Assembly: GCF_002128425.1 (NCBI RefSeq)
Contig: NZ_NESS01000002.1
Location: forward strand, 434,001 to 498,000
Origin: Gottfriedia acidiceleris
Lineage (GTDB): Bacteria > Bacillota > Bacilli > Bacillales > Bacillaceae_G
Length of the DNA: 64,000 bases
Direction: 5' to 3'
How positions within the stretch are numbered: position 1 is the first letter of the stretch; each line of letters begins with the position of its first letter. Below are positions 1 to 9,205 of this stretch, piece by piece. The position numbers were made by a program, and so were the translations under genes. The notes below the pieces were generated by a model that worked only from the letters and a program-made list of their open reading frames with translations, had not been told where the DNA came from and searched no databases.

Positions 1-2
1 GA

Positions 3-155
3 CTAAAGTCAGACTCTGCACTGGTAAACGCTAAGGTGGTACAGATAAACAAAAAAAGCTATAAAGAAACCCATAAAACTTTATGGGTTTCAGCCATTTC
101 GTTATGGAAGTTTTTGGATGCGAGTGAAGATTCATTTACCAGTCGTGAAAAATAA
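3..155 (+). CDS. Possible 3' end of an upstream gene
   Basis: One forward frame is open from the left edge to a TAA at 153-155, giving a 50-residue tail with no recognisable motif. It could be the C-terminus of a gene that begins outside the window, perhaps the gene before the two-component system, or chance. A near-perfect hairpin lies inside it at 67-90, which argues slightly against real coding. I do not recognise a family. Confidence 0.25.
   Translation, partial: LKSDSALVNAKVVQINKKSYKETHKTLWVSAISLWKFLDASEDSFTSREK
67..90. other. Inverted repeat, possible weak terminator
   Basis: Eleven-base arms (AAACCCATAAA and its complement) are separated by two bases. There is no T-run on the forward side. 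On the reverse side a T-rich stretch follows after a few bases, so it could serve a leftward transcript or only form a hairpin. Confidence 0.3.
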
Positions 156-234
156 TGTATTTTTAATATTAAGATTTATAGTAGTAAAGGAATGGAGTGG
201 AAGTTGAAGATTTATCTACGCTTCCTATTTATCT

Positions 235-2022
235 ATGAGAAATAAATTCATCGTATTTATTAAAAAATATTTTTTATATTCATTAAGATCCACAATCATT
301 TCGTTATTTTTGCCAGTTATCATCTTTTTTATTGCATTTACAGGATGGATCTCCTACCATCTGGCTGTGACCCAACTGGAGGAAAACGCTTATAAAAATG
401 TAGATGATACAATATTCCAAACCAAATCCTATTTAGAAAACAGACTCTATGATGTGTTCGAACAATTAGTTGCTTTCTCGAACGATCCAAAGACATTGGA
501 CTTAATAGATTCTGAATTTTCTGAGGTCGATCCTAATGATTACATTCAAATGAACAATTCATTGAAAGTGATCCATTTAACTTATAACACGATAATTGAA
601 TCAATTTATGTTGATATGCATAATGGGAAATTTTCTTTATATCGAAGTGATTTCCGGAAAAATTTTAATCAATTTCCCTATAAGAAATATAATGAAGAAT
701 ATCGTGGCAGCAAGGAAGGATTTTACTGGCATAATGAGCATCTCGATGATATATTTGCCAGTAAATCAGATGTGGTAAGTGTGTTTAAGTTGATTGGTAA
801 CGAGCACACTAAAGCCAATGGTATTTTGCTTTTTAATTTACGAAAGAGTTTTTTTGAAAACGTCTTAAACAAATCATTGATCGGGGATCATGGCTATCTA
901 ACTCTTGTCAGCCGGGATGGAACGTTTAATTCAAAAACAGTTTCAGACAAATACCGTTTGAGCTCAAAGGAATTAAGCTTTCTGCAGTCATTACAGGATG
1001 AAAAAGGGAGATATGAGTTTCAAAATGCATTTGGAAAAAACATGACGATTATTTACGATACAATCGGTGTGAATAAGTGGAAAGTAGCTGCTGTTTTCCC
1101 AACGGATGAGATTTTAAAGAAAGTCAATTATATAAAATTTGTAACGGTTATTATTATTTTACTGTTAACAACAATTGCTATTTTAATTGCAAATTTTTTA
1201 GCTAAATACATTACAAATCCAGTCTCTACCCTAGTCGATCAAACAAAGAAAATTAATGAAAATAATTTAAATATTACCTTTTCGCATAAAGGTCCTAGAG
1301 AAATAGGAATTATGAAAACAGCATTAGATGATTTATTGGTTAAAATTAAAACGCTTTTGGAGCAAATTAGATTAGAACAAGATGAAAAGCGGCAACTTGA
1401 GTTCTCAATCATGCATGCACAAATTAATCCTCATTTTCTATATAATACACTTTACTCGATAAAAGGCCTATCCGATATGGGAATGAATAGAGAAGCCAGT
1501 AGTATGATAACAGCACTTTCTAACTTTTTTCGGATTAGTATCAGCAGAGGGAAGGAAATTATTAGTTTAGAGGAAGAAATTGCTCATATCGAGAATTATC
1601 TAATCATTCAGGAAATGAGATATGGAGATGATTTTTCTTATGAAATTACCTTCAATCCAAATCTATTAAACTTTAAAATTGTTAAACTAACTTTACAGCC
1701 TTTGATTGAAAATGCCATTTATCACGGAGTAAAGCAAAAAAGGGGTAAAGGAAAGATTATAATTAATGCATATGAAATAAACGATATCTTATGCCTTGAA
1801 GTAATCGATAATGGCTCGGGGATTGACTGTGACAAATTAAGAATTATAAATGAAGAACTACATAGTAAAAAGAGCAATTCTTCGACAATTGGAATTGGTA
1901 TTAGAAGTGTACATGAAAGGATCAAACTTCATTTTGGGGAAGCTTATGGGTTATCAATTGAAAGTGCAAAAGGAGTTGGTACAAAGTCTATGGTAAGAAT
2001 CCCAAAATCGCGGGGGGACTAA
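235..2022 (+). CDS. YesM-like sensor histidine kinase
   Basis: Membrane sensor kinase of the HPK/LytS-YesM class (His_kinase domain), normally sensing extracellular carbohydrate and phosphorylating the adjacent response regulator. Membrane helices lie near residues 16-41 and 302-322 and flank an extracellular sensor domain of about 260 residues; a HAMP linker follows. The phospho-acceptor region reads INPHFLYN with His400; the N-box is near residues 490-495 (LIENAIYHG) and the G-box is DNGSGI near 525. The ATG at 235 has no convincing ribosome site just upstream. Another frame (193-246) has a GGAGTGG-preceded start that would stay open only briefly, so the true 5' end is uncertain. It ends 4 bases before the regulator gene. 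Signal unknown; context suggests uronides or pectin oligomers. Confidence 0.9.
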   Translation: MRNKFIVFIKKYFLYSLRSTIISLFLPVIIFFIAFTGWISYHLAVTQLEENAYKNVDDTIFQTKSYLENRLYDVFEQLVAFSNDPKTLDLIDSEFSEVDPNDYIQMNNSLKVIHLTYNTIIESIYVDMHNGKFSLYRSDFRKNFNQFPYKKYNEEYRGSKEGFYWHNEHLDDIFASKSDVVSVFKLIGNEHTKANGILLFNLRKSFFENVLNKSLIGDHGYLTLVSRDGTFNSKTVSDKYRLSSKELSFLQSLQDEKGRYEFQNAFGKNMTIIYDTIGVNKWKVAAVFPTDEILKKVNYIKFVTVIIILLLTTIAILIANFLAKYITNPVSTLVDQTKKINENNLNITFSHKGPREIGIMKTALDDLLVKIKTLLEQIRLEQDEKRQLEFSIMHAQINPHFLYNTLYSIKGLSDMGMNREASSMITALSNFFRISISRGKEIISLEEEIAHIENYLIIQEMRYGDDFSYEITFNPNLLNFKIVKLTLQPLIENAIYHGVKQKRGKGKIIINAYEINDILCLEVIDNGSGIDCDKLRIINEELHSKKSNSSTIGIGIRSVHERIKLHFGEAYGLSIESAKGVGTKSMVRIPKSRGD

Positions 2023-2026
2023 ACAA

Positions 2027-3607
2027 ATGTATAAGGTAGCAATAGTAGATGACGACCGCATTATCCGACAAGGGTTGACTAGCGTTATACCTTGGATGGA
2101 ACACGGATTTGAATTAGTTGGTGTAGGTGCGGATGGTGAGCAAGGACTGGAAATCATTAAAGAACATGATCCGCATATTGTTATCTCAGATATTCAAATG
2201 CCTTTTATGGATGGGCTAGAAATGACTAAGGCCATTAAAGAATTTAATCCCAAAACAAAAGTCATCTTGTTAACTGGCTATGATGATTTTAAATATGCTC
2301 ATGAGGCAATAAAATTAAAGGCTTATGATTATCTTCTAAAACCAGTAGAAACGAATGAATTAATTGAAAAACTTAAACAGGCATCATTAGAATTAGAGGT
2401 TGAACTGCAAAAGGAAAATCAAATCAGCGATAGTCAATATTATATCCAGCAACAGTTCCTTAAAAGGTTAAGCCTTAATGTATTTAATAATGAAGAAATA
2501 GCTAGAGAGTTTAATAAACTAGGTATAAAACCGAGATGTACACATTTGGCTGCATTGTATGTCAAAATGGACCAAATTGATTTTATTCCTCAGATAGGGA
2601 TTGAAACAGTGAAAGAAAGGATTATGGTGCATTGCAGTAAAATACTTGACTTATTAAAACTGCAAGGATGTGTTGTAAATGCTGAATCCGAGCATTTTGC
2701 CATTTTTCTGTTTGGGTCGGATTTATCGGAAGAGGATTTTGCTAGTGACATTTCTACCGTAACACGCGAATTCCTTTCTACTGTACAAAAAGAGTTTCAT
2801 ACGACAATTACTATTACAAGTGGAAGAATTTATGATGAAATGGCAGACATTATCTATTCCTATCAAGAGGCATTAAAAGCGATGGAATTTCGTCACATAG
2901 TCGGAATAAATCAGGTTTTTTCTATTGAAGTAATTGAAGCGTTACAGAAAGAGGAAGTGGCTGATTCTTTAAAAATCGAAGAAGATTTATTTCGGTATAT
3001 TTCATTTGGTCTTCCGGAAAAAGTAACTGATCTGCTAGAGAATGTTAAAAATGATCTATCGACAAATAAAAGAGTAACATTGCAGGAAATAGTTTTATTT
3101 GCTGTTAGAGTCATTAGTTTAATATTTTATGAATCTTCAAAAATAGCAAAAAAATGGGACGATACGAGGTTTGAAAACGTTGAGAAAAAAGTAGTGACAT
3201 TGCAAACAATTGATGAGATCTTTTCGGAAATAAGAATAATTTCTGTCGATTTAGCCGAGTTTGTAAAGCAATTAAATAGAAATCAAAAGCATACACTTGT
3301 TGATAAGGCAATTGATTTCATTCATGAAAATTATCACATCTCCAATTTAAGTTTACAAACAGTTTCAGAAAAAGTTCATGTGAGTTCAGCCTATCTTAGT
3401 AATCTTTTTAAAGTTGAAAAAGGATTTAACTTTGGTGATGTTCTACTTGAAACGAGGATGAAAAAGGCTATGGAGCTTTTTCAGAAAACAGATTTGAAGA
3501 CTTATGAGGTCGCTGAAAAGGTAGGTTACTCAAATCCACAATATTTCAGCAGTAGTTTTAAAAAATATACGGGGTATTCGCCAATCGAATTTAAAAGGCT
3601 GAAATAG
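2027..3607 (+). CDS. YesN-like response regulator, AraC-type output
   Basis: Cytoplasmic response regulator of 526 residues. The receiver domain (about 1-120) has the acidic pocket VDDD near residue 8, phospho-acceptor Asp55 (ISDIQMP) and the conserved Lys in LLKPVE. A poorly conserved middle region of about 280 residues is typical of YesN proteins. The C-terminal 100 residues form two AraC/XylS helix-turn-helix motifs (SLQTVSEKVHVSSAYLSNLF and VAEKVGYSNPQYFSSSFKK). A GGGGGAC ribosome site precedes the ATG, and the gene is in an operon with the kinase. By family precedent it activates sugar uptake or degradation genes; whether its target is inside the window is not visible. Confidence 0.92.
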   Translation: MYKVAIVDDDRIIRQGLTSVIPWMEHGFELVGVGADGEQGLEIIKEHDPHIVISDIQMPFMDGLEMTKAIKEFNPKTKVILLTGYDDFKYAHEAIKLKAYDYLLKPVETNELIEKLKQASLELEVELQKENQISDSQYYIQQQFLKRLSLNVFNNEEIAREFNKLGIKPRCTHLAALYVKMDQIDFIPQIGIETVKERIMVHCSKILDLLKLQGCVVNAESEHFAIFLFGSDLSEEDFASDISTVTREFLSTVQKEFHTTITITSGRIYDEMADIIYSYQEALKAMEFRHIVGINQVFSIEVIEALQKEEVADSLKIEEDLFRYISFGLPEKVTDLLENVKNDLSTNKRVTLQEIVLFAVRVISLIFYESSKIAKKWDDTRFENVEKKVVTLQTIDEIFSEIRIISVDLAEFVKQLNRNQKHTLVDKAIDFIHENYHISNLSLQTVSEKVHVSSAYLSNLFKVEKGFNFGDVLLETRMKKAMELFQKTDLKTYEVAEKVGYSNPQYFSSSFKKYTGYSPIEFKRLK

Positions 3608-3691
3608 TCATATTATTTAAGTTAATGAGAGTAAAATAAATGCCCCAACAAATTAACTGATAGGTAATTGAAAAGGGGTGGGAAGTTTACT

Positions 3692-5008
3692 TTGTCAAAG
3701 TTTTTTAAGAATTCTACGATTTTTAAAATATTGATATTTTTTATTCCATTAGCTGTATCTGCAAGCCTTACATCCATTTCGCATGTAATTATCAATGGGA
3801 CATTGAGCCGAACCAATCATGCTGAAGTTATTATTGCCAATTATGCGATCGCTTTCTCTTTATTTGGGATTCTAGAACGGCCGGTTTTGGTTTTTAGGCA
3901 AACGATTTCAGCCTTGGCAATTGGAAAAGCTTCCTTTAACAAAATTGCAACCTTTTTCATAAAGGTGTCGCTTGTCATAACAGCTTTATGTTCATTAATC
4001 GGTCTTACTCGGCTTGGGGACTTAGTGTTTAAGTATGGTTTTAATGCGGAAGCTGATACGATGGCTTCCTTGAAGATTACATTTCTTGTTCTTTCAGGCG
4101 TCATTTTATTTTCCGGGCTCCGGTGCTTATATCAAGGAATGATTATTAATAAGTTGGAAACAAAATGGTTAACCATAGGCGTTATTTTTCGTTTAGTAGG
4201 CATGTTTGCTGTAGCACTATATATGAACTTAGCTAATCATGCAAATAGTAGTATTGCAGGAGCAATTATCTTTTTGACTGGAATGTGTATCGAATGCTTA
4301 ATTAGTGTCTGGAGAGGAAATTTAATTGTTAAAGAAAACAAAAAGGAAACTGAAAAAAATTTGAGACAAAAAGAAATTTATGCTTTTTATTTTCCTTTAG
4401 TTTTTTATTTGTCGTTTCAAACCATCTTAATCCCGATTATTTATGCGTTTCTTGGCAAAATTCAAGATGTACATATGGGGATTGCTTCCTTCGCGCTGGC
4501 TTTTAGCATTACGAATTTGATACTAAGCTTTTTTATGTACACTCATCAAATTGTCCTGCAATTCTATGAAAAAAATAAACGAACGGTTATGAATTGTGTA
4601 ATAATTTTCAGTATTGTTCCATCTGTCTTTCTGGCTATTCTATGTTTTACATCTGCTGGTCCTTGGTTTATGAGAACAGTATTAGGTGTTGACTTGGAAT
4701 TAGCAGCTGAAAGTCTGGATGTATTAAAATTTTTCATTATTAAAACCTTAGTTTTCCCATGGGTGGATTACTTCGGAGGCATTCTCATGCTTCAAAAAAG
4801 TACAAAATCACTCTTAAAACCGCAAATTTTTAATATGATTGCTGTGGTCTTAGTCATAATCCCATTAGTATATTTGAAACCGGAACTAAATGGTAAATCC
4901 GGTGCTATTGCAGCTTCAACAGGTGAACTAATCGGCTTGCTTGGAGTTTATTCTGTTGTAACCCGTACGCAAAAGATCAATCAAGTAGCAGAACAGAAAA
5001 CGATTTAA
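3692..5008 (+). CDS. MATE/ANK-like membrane protein in the uronate locus
   Basis: Polytopic membrane protein of about 438 residues with 10-12 hydrophobic segments. It is not an ABC, TRAP or ExuT/MFS permease. The N-terminal stretch FIPLAVSASLTS...NYAIAFSLFG and the C-terminal LGVDLELAAESL...FF resemble, by eye and from memory, the ANKH (progressive ankylosis) branch of the MOP/MATE superfamily, whose animal members move pyrophosphate or citrate. The TTG at 3692 follows GGGGTGGG; no in-frame ATG fits. It lies between the sensor system and uxaC, 120 bases before uxaC. No other candidate uronate permease is in the window, so import of a uronate or export of a by-product is possible. Function is inference; a generic flippase or drug exporter cannot be excluded. 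Confidence 0.65.
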   Translation: MSKFFKNSTIFKILIFFIPLAVSASLTSISHVIINGTLSRTNHAEVIIANYAIAFSLFGILERPVLVFRQTISALAIGKASFNKIATFFIKVSLVITALCSLIGLTRLGDLVFKYGFNAEADTMASLKITFLVLSGVILFSGLRCLYQGMIINKLETKWLTIGVIFRLVGMFAVALYMNLANHANSSIAGAIIFLTGMCIECLISVWRGNLIVKENKKETEKNLRQKEIYAFYFPLVFYLSFQTILIPIIYAFLGKIQDVHMGIASFALAFSITNLILSFFMYTHQIVLQFYEKNKRTVMNCVIIFSIVPSVFLAILCFTSAGPWFMRTVLGVDLELAAESLDVLKFFIIKTLVFPWVDYFGGILMLQKSTKSLLKPQIFNMIAVVLVIIPLVYLKPELNGKSGAIAASTGELIGLLGVYSVVTRTQKINQVAEQKTI

Positions 5009-5022
5009 TATATTTATACAAT

Positions 5023-5042
5023 AAATGTTAACGTTAACATTT
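5023..5042. promoter_or_regulatory. LacI-family operator O1
   Basis: Perfect 20-base palindrome AAATGTTAACGTTAACATTT with the CG centre typical of LacI-family operators. It sits upstream of the uxaC promoter. Two degenerate copies are at 5087 and 7682, and the LacI-type gene at 6650 is the obvious binder. Confidence 0.75.
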
Positions 5043-5056
5043 TGTGTTTTCATAGG

Positions 5057-5085
5057 TTGTTTAATTGTTAGACTGAAAGTATAGA
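5057..5085 (+). promoter_or_regulatory. Probable uxaC promoter
   Basis: TTGTTT at 5057-5062 and TATAGA at 5080-5085 are separated by 17 bases. The elements lie between two LacI-type operators, so repression by looping or by blocking the start site is plausible. Confidence 0.5.
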
Positions 5086-5086
5086 A

Positions 5087-5106
5087 AAATGTTAACGTTC
5101 ACAATA
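5087..5106. promoter_or_regulatory. LacI-family operator O2
   Basis: AAATGTTAAC followed by GTTCACAATA: the left half is identical to O1 and the right half is imperfect. It overlaps the expected transcription start of uxaC. The centres of O1 and O2 are 64 bases apart, about six helical turns. Confidence 0.65.
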
Positions 5107-5128
5107 TTAATGTTGGAAGGTGTTATAT

Positions 5129-6613
5129 GTGGAAAAATTCATGGGACCAAATTTTTTATTAAAAAATGAAATTGCTATCTCTTTATATCATGATGTTGCG
5201 AAGAAAATGCCAATTATTGATTATCATTGCCACTTAAGCCCAAAAGAAATCTATGAAAATAAGAAATTTAAAAATATTACAGAAGCATGGCTTTATGGTG
5301 ATCATTATAAATGGCGCGCTATGAGAGCAAATGGCATATCCGAAGAATTTATAACTGGTAACGCAAGCGACTATGAGAAGTTTCTGGCGTGGGCAAAAAC
5401 TATTCCAATGACAATTGGTAACCCACTATATAACTGGACGCATTTAGAACTTCAACGATATTTTGGTATTCAAGATGTGCTAAACGAACAGAGTGCGCCA
5501 GAAATATGGGAGAAGGTAAATAGATTACTAAATGGGGAAGGATACTCGGTCCGTGAATTAATCGTAAAGTCTAATGTACGAGTAATTTGTACTACAGATG
5601 ACCCGGTTGACAACTTGGAATACCATAAATTATTAAAGAATGCTAGAGACTTCCCAGTAAGTGTTGTACCTGGATTCAGACCTGATAAAGGACTGGAAAT
5701 AAATCGTGAAGGTTTTCTTGATTGGGTCGAAAAACTGAAGGAAGCTTCTAATCTTCAAATTGAAACGTTTGAAGATTATCTTGCAGCGTTAGAAGCCAGA
5801 GTTAAGTACTTCCATGAATGGGGTAGCACTGTATCTGATCATGCTTTAGATTCCATAGTGTATGAAGAAGCTTCGTTTGATGAAGTTTCGCTTATTTTTG
5901 AACAAAGGTTATCTGGCAACGATATTTCACAGGAAGCTGAAAGGAAATTTAAGACATACACACTTATCTACCTTTGTAAGCTGTACGCAAACCTAGGCTG
6001 GGCGATGCAATTCCATATCAATGCTCATCGAAATAACAATACGAAAAAATTTCTCCAACTTGGAGCTGATACAGGTTATGATTCAATCAATGATGATCAA
6101 ATTGCCAAACCACTAGTAAGGATTCTTGATGCCTTAGATCAAGAAGGTAAGCTTCCTAAAACGATCATCTATTCGTTAAATCCTAATGATAACTATGTGA
6201 TAGCTAGCATAATTAATAGTTTTCAAGATGGAATCACTCCTGGGAAAATTCAATTCGGCACAGCTTGGTGGTTCAATGATACTAAAGATGGTATGCTTGA
6301 TCAGATGAAGGCATTGTCTAATGTAGGCCTCTTTAGCAAGTTCATTGGTATGCTTACAGATTCTAGAAGCTTTTTATCCTACAATAGACATGAATATTTC
6401 CGAAGATTGGTATGTAACTTAATTGGAGAATGGGTAGAAAATGGTGAAGTCCCTTATGATTTGGAATTGCTGGGCAAAATTGTCCAAGGTATCTGTTATG
6501 ATAATGCGAAGGACTACTTTAATTTTAAAATCGTAGAACCAAGCTCGGAACTTAATTTAAATAATTATAATGATTTTTTGCTAAAAAGGTGGAGTAAGGC
6601 TGGAGAGGCTTAA
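5129..6613 (+). CDS. uxaC: Uronate isomerase
   Basis: Cytoplasmic amidohydrolase-superfamily enzyme converting D-galacturonate to D-tagaturonate (and D-glucuronate to D-fructuronate), the first step of the isomerase pathway. The 494-residue length fits the family. The metal-binding motif DYHCHLSP lies near residue 32; AWWFNDTKDGM, DSRSFLSYNRHEYFRR and ICYDNAKDYF near the C-terminus are family hallmarks. GTG at 5129 follows GGAAGGTG by six bases; ATG at 5141 is the alternative. It is the first gene after the operator-flanked promoter and is followed by the LacI-type regulator after 36 bases, probably one transcript. Confidence 0.95.
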   Translation: MEKFMGPNFLLKNEIAISLYHDVAKKMPIIDYHCHLSPKEIYENKKFKNITEAWLYGDHYKWRAMRANGISEEFITGNASDYEKFLAWAKTIPMTIGNPLYNWTHLELQRYFGIQDVLNEQSAPEIWEKVNRLLNGEGYSVRELIVKSNVRVICTTDDPVDNLEYHKLLKNARDFPVSVVPGFRPDKGLEINREGFLDWVEKLKEASNLQIETFEDYLAALEARVKYFHEWGSTVSDHALDSIVYEEASFDEVSLIFEQRLSGNDISQEAERKFKTYTLIYLCKLYANLGWAMQFHINAHRNNNTKKFLQLGADTGYDSINDDQIAKPLVRILDALDQEGKLPKTIIYSLNPNDNYVIASIINSFQDGITPGKIQFGTAWWFNDTKDGMLDQMKALSNVGLFSKFIGMLTDSRSFLSYNRHEYFRRLVCNLIGEWVENGEVPYDLELLGKIVQGICYDNAKDYFNFKIVEPSSELNLNNYNDFLLKRWSKAGEA

Positions 6614-6649
6614 TTAATGGGTAGATGTTCAAAAAGGAAGGTAAGATAA

Positions 6650-7648
6650 ATGGTTACAATAAAAGATATTGCTAAGTTAGCCAATGTATCACATACAACA
6701 GTGTCTAGGGCCCTTAACAACAGCCCTTTAATTAAAGAACCAACGAAAAGAAAAATTCTTGAGATTGCCTATCAGCTAAACTATACACCAAATTTTAATG
6801 CGAAAAGTTTAGTGATGCAGAAATCCTATACAATTGGATTATTTTTAACAAGTATCAGTAAGGGTACATCTGCAAGTTTTCTGGCTGATACGATTAAGGG
6901 TGTCAATAGCATTATAAACCAGGATTATAACTTGTACATTCGTGGTATCGATGATTATCAAGATTATTCCAGTATAAATTCTCAAAGGTTTGATGGAATT
7001 ATCTTAATGAGCCAAAGCGTCTATGACAACACATTTATCTATCATGTATTGCAAAAAGGAATTCCTCTAGTTGTCCTAAATAGAAAAGTTGAAGAAGAAA
7101 ATCTTATTAACATCTTAAGTAATGATACAGAAGGATCACGTAAGGCAGTAAATTACTTGATAGAAAATGGACATCGTGAAATAGCGATTATCGAAGGAAC
7201 ATCAAGTTTTAAATCATCACAAAAGCGAAAAGAAGGTTACATGAAAGCATTAATTGAAAATAACATTCCCATAAAAATTGAATATTCAGTTCAGGGAAAT
7301 TATGATATGGAAAGTGGATACAAGGCTATGGGAAACTTATTGGCTTTGAAGAACCCCCCAACTGCGGTATTTTGTTCAAATGATGACATGGCTATTGGAG
7401 CAATGAACGCAGTATTTGCAAAAGGGTTTAAAGTTCCTGATGATATTTCGGTGATTGGTTTTGATGATATTGGGTTCTCACAATATACCACGCCAAGACT
7501 AACGACTGTAAAGCGTCCTTTAGAACAAATTAGCATTCTTGGTGCAAAAAAAATACTTTCGCTTATCCTTGGAGATGAGCAAGAAGCTGAAAAAATATTA
7601 TTAAAAACTGAACTAATCATAAGAAATTCAGTAAAGAAATTCATATAG
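6650..7648 (+). CDS. LacI-family regulator of the uronate genes
   Basis: Transcription factor of 332 residues: a LacI helix-turn-helix at residues 3-23 (IKDIAKLANVSHTTVSRAL), the hinge helix near 45-55, and a periplasmic-binding-protein-like effector domain (VIGFDDIGFSQY..PRLTTV near 270). An AAGGAAGG ribosome site precedes the ATG. It sits between uxaC and uxaB, as KdgR/ExuR-type repressors do, and three matching palindromes lie at the uxaC and uxaB promoters. I infer a repressor relieved by a pathway intermediate. Which sugar acid it senses cannot be seen. Confidence 0.9.
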   Translation: MVTIKDIAKLANVSHTTVSRALNNSPLIKEPTKRKILEIAYQLNYTPNFNAKSLVMQKSYTIGLFLTSISKGTSASFLADTIKGVNSIINQDYNLYIRGIDDYQDYSSINSQRFDGIILMSQSVYDNTFIYHVLQKGIPLVVLNRKVEEENLINILSNDTEGSRKAVNYLIENGHREIAIIEGTSSFKSSQKRKEGYMKALIENNIPIKIEYSVQGNYDMESGYKAMGNLLALKNPPTAVFCSNDDMAIGAMNAVFAKGFKVPDDISVIGFDDIGFSQYTTPRLTTVKRPLEQISILGAKKILSLILGDEQEAEKILLKTELIIRNSVKKFI

Positions 7649-7681
7649 CTTACCCCTAAATTTATAGCGGGGTATATTCAA

Positions 7682-7701
7682 AAATGTTAACGTGTGCATA
7701 A
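7682..7701. promoter_or_regulatory. LacI-family operator O3 (degenerate)
   Basis: Left half AAATGTTAAC identical to O1, followed by a poorly matching right half GTGTGCATAA. It lies 20 bases before the uxaB start. A GC-rich imperfect hairpin without a T-run (about 7651-7674) separates it from the regulator gene. Confidence 0.5.
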
Positions 7702-7720
7702 AAAGTTAGGAGTGTTGACT

Positions 7721-9190
7721 ATGCAAAAGTTAAATCGAGAGAATTATAAAGGAACCCGTATCTACCCTGAAAAGATTCTTCAATTTGGAGAAGGGAACTT
7801 TTTAAGAGCCTTTGTTGATTGGCAAGTACAGGTCTTGAACGAAAAAACCGACTTTAATGGAAGTATCGTTGTACTTCAGCCCAAAAGCTTTGAAATGATT
7901 GAAAAGCTAAAACGACAAGATGGATTATTTACCCTTTTTTTACAGGGGATCAAAGATGGTTGCCATGTAAATGAACATATGGTCATTGATTCAATCAATC
8001 GTGGAATAAACCTTTTTACTGAATATCAAGCGTATATAGAGCTGGCCGCTAAGGAGGAACTTCGATTTATCATAAGCAATACGACTGAGGCAGGCATTGC
8101 TTATGATCCTAAGGATAAATTAAACGATCAGCCTCAGAATAGTTTTCCCGGAAAATTAACTGCCTTCCTATTTCATCGATTCCAGGCTTTTTCCGGAGAC
8201 CCAAAACGAGGCTGTATCATTATTCCTTGTGAACTAATTGAAAATAACGGGATGAAACTGAAGGAACTAGTACTAAAATATGCGCAAAACTGGAACCTTG
8301 GAAGTGGGTTTATCAATTGGATCGAGCAGGCAAATACATTTTGTTCAAGTCTTGTTGATCGAATTGTTCCTGGATTTCCTTCGGATACCTTCAGTGAAAA
8401 AACGGAGATGCTTGGCTATCAGGATGAATTAATGGTGGTAGGTGAACAGTATCATCTCTGGGTAATTGAAGGGCCGGAGTGGATTAAACACGAGCTTCCC
8501 TTTAGTGGAACGGGACTAAATACGATAATTGTAAAGGATTTAACCCCTTTCCGAACTCGTAAAGTTAGGATTCTTAATGGGGCTCACACAGCAATGACAC
8601 CTATCGCGTATTTATCCGGATTAGAAACTGTTGAAGAAGCAGTGAGTGACAAAGAAGTAGGATCCTTTATCAGAGAAATGATAAGCGAGGAAATTATACC
8701 TACTTTAAAAGGAAATACTGCGGACCTTGAAAACTATGCTGAGGAAATCTTAATTCGGTTTGCTAATCCATTTATTAGGCATTATTTAATGAGTATTTCC
8801 TTAAATTCAATTTCTAAGTTTATTACAAGAAATTTACCTACTCTTATTGATTACATAAAGAAAACTAACGTACTTCCGACGAGGATGGTTTTTGCTTTGA
8901 GCTGCCTTATCTACTTTTACCGAGGAAAACGGGGAGAAGAAAATATTAGTTTGCAAGATCGAACTGAGACACTGGAATTCTTTCAATCTACTTGGGAAAT
9001 GTACGAAAATAAGAAAATAAACTTAAACTTACTGGCAGAAAGAGTACTTTGTGAAACGAAGATTTGGGAAATGAATTTAAATACGATTTCAAATCTAACA
9101 GACACCGTAACAAAACACCTCAGACTTATCGAAAAACTGGGAGTAAGGAATGCGTTAATAGAATTATCTCTAACATCGACTCATAAATAA
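7721..9190 (+). CDS. uxaB: Tagaturonate reductase (altronate oxidoreductase)
   Basis: NAD-dependent enzyme of the polyol/mannitol dehydrogenase family that reduces D-tagaturonate to D-altronate. At 489 residues it matches UxaB length. The N-terminal dinucleotide fold contains LQFGEGNFLRAF; NTTEAGIAYD and the C-terminal catalytic region with RKVRILNGAHTA are characteristic. The start is the ATG at 7721, preceded by TTAGGAGTG; the longer frame from 7694 would put the ribosome site inside the gene. It lies 15 bases before uxaA, in one operon. The related fructuronate reductase UxuB is a less likely alternative given the uxaA neighbour. Confidence 0.93.
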   Translation: MQKLNRENYKGTRIYPEKILQFGEGNFLRAFVDWQVQVLNEKTDFNGSIVVLQPKSFEMIEKLKRQDGLFTLFLQGIKDGCHVNEHMVIDSINRGINLFTEYQAYIELAAKEELRFIISNTTEAGIAYDPKDKLNDQPQNSFPGKLTAFLFHRFQAFSGDPKRGCIIIPCELIENNGMKLKELVLKYAQNWNLGSGFINWIEQANTFCSSLVDRIVPGFPSDTFSEKTEMLGYQDELMVVGEQYHLWVIEGPEWIKHELPFSGTGLNTIIVKDLTPFRTRKVRILNGAHTAMTPIAYLSGLETVEEAVSDKEVGSFIREMISEEIIPTLKGNTADLENYAEEILIRFANPFIRHYLMSISLNSISKFITRNLPTLIDYIKKTNVLPTRMVFALSCLIYFYRGKRGEENISLQDRTETLEFFQSTWEMYENKKINLNLLAERVLCETKIWEMNLNTISNLTDTVTKHLRLIEKLGVRNALIELSLTSTHK

Positions 9191-9205
9191 GGAGGACTAG
9201 GATAG

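Noticed and set aside
5023-5042. Reading the uxaC palindrome as a CcpA cre site
   Set aside because: The fourth position differs from the cre consensus, and repeats of the same element only near uxa genes fit the local LacI regulator better. CcpA binding is not excluded.
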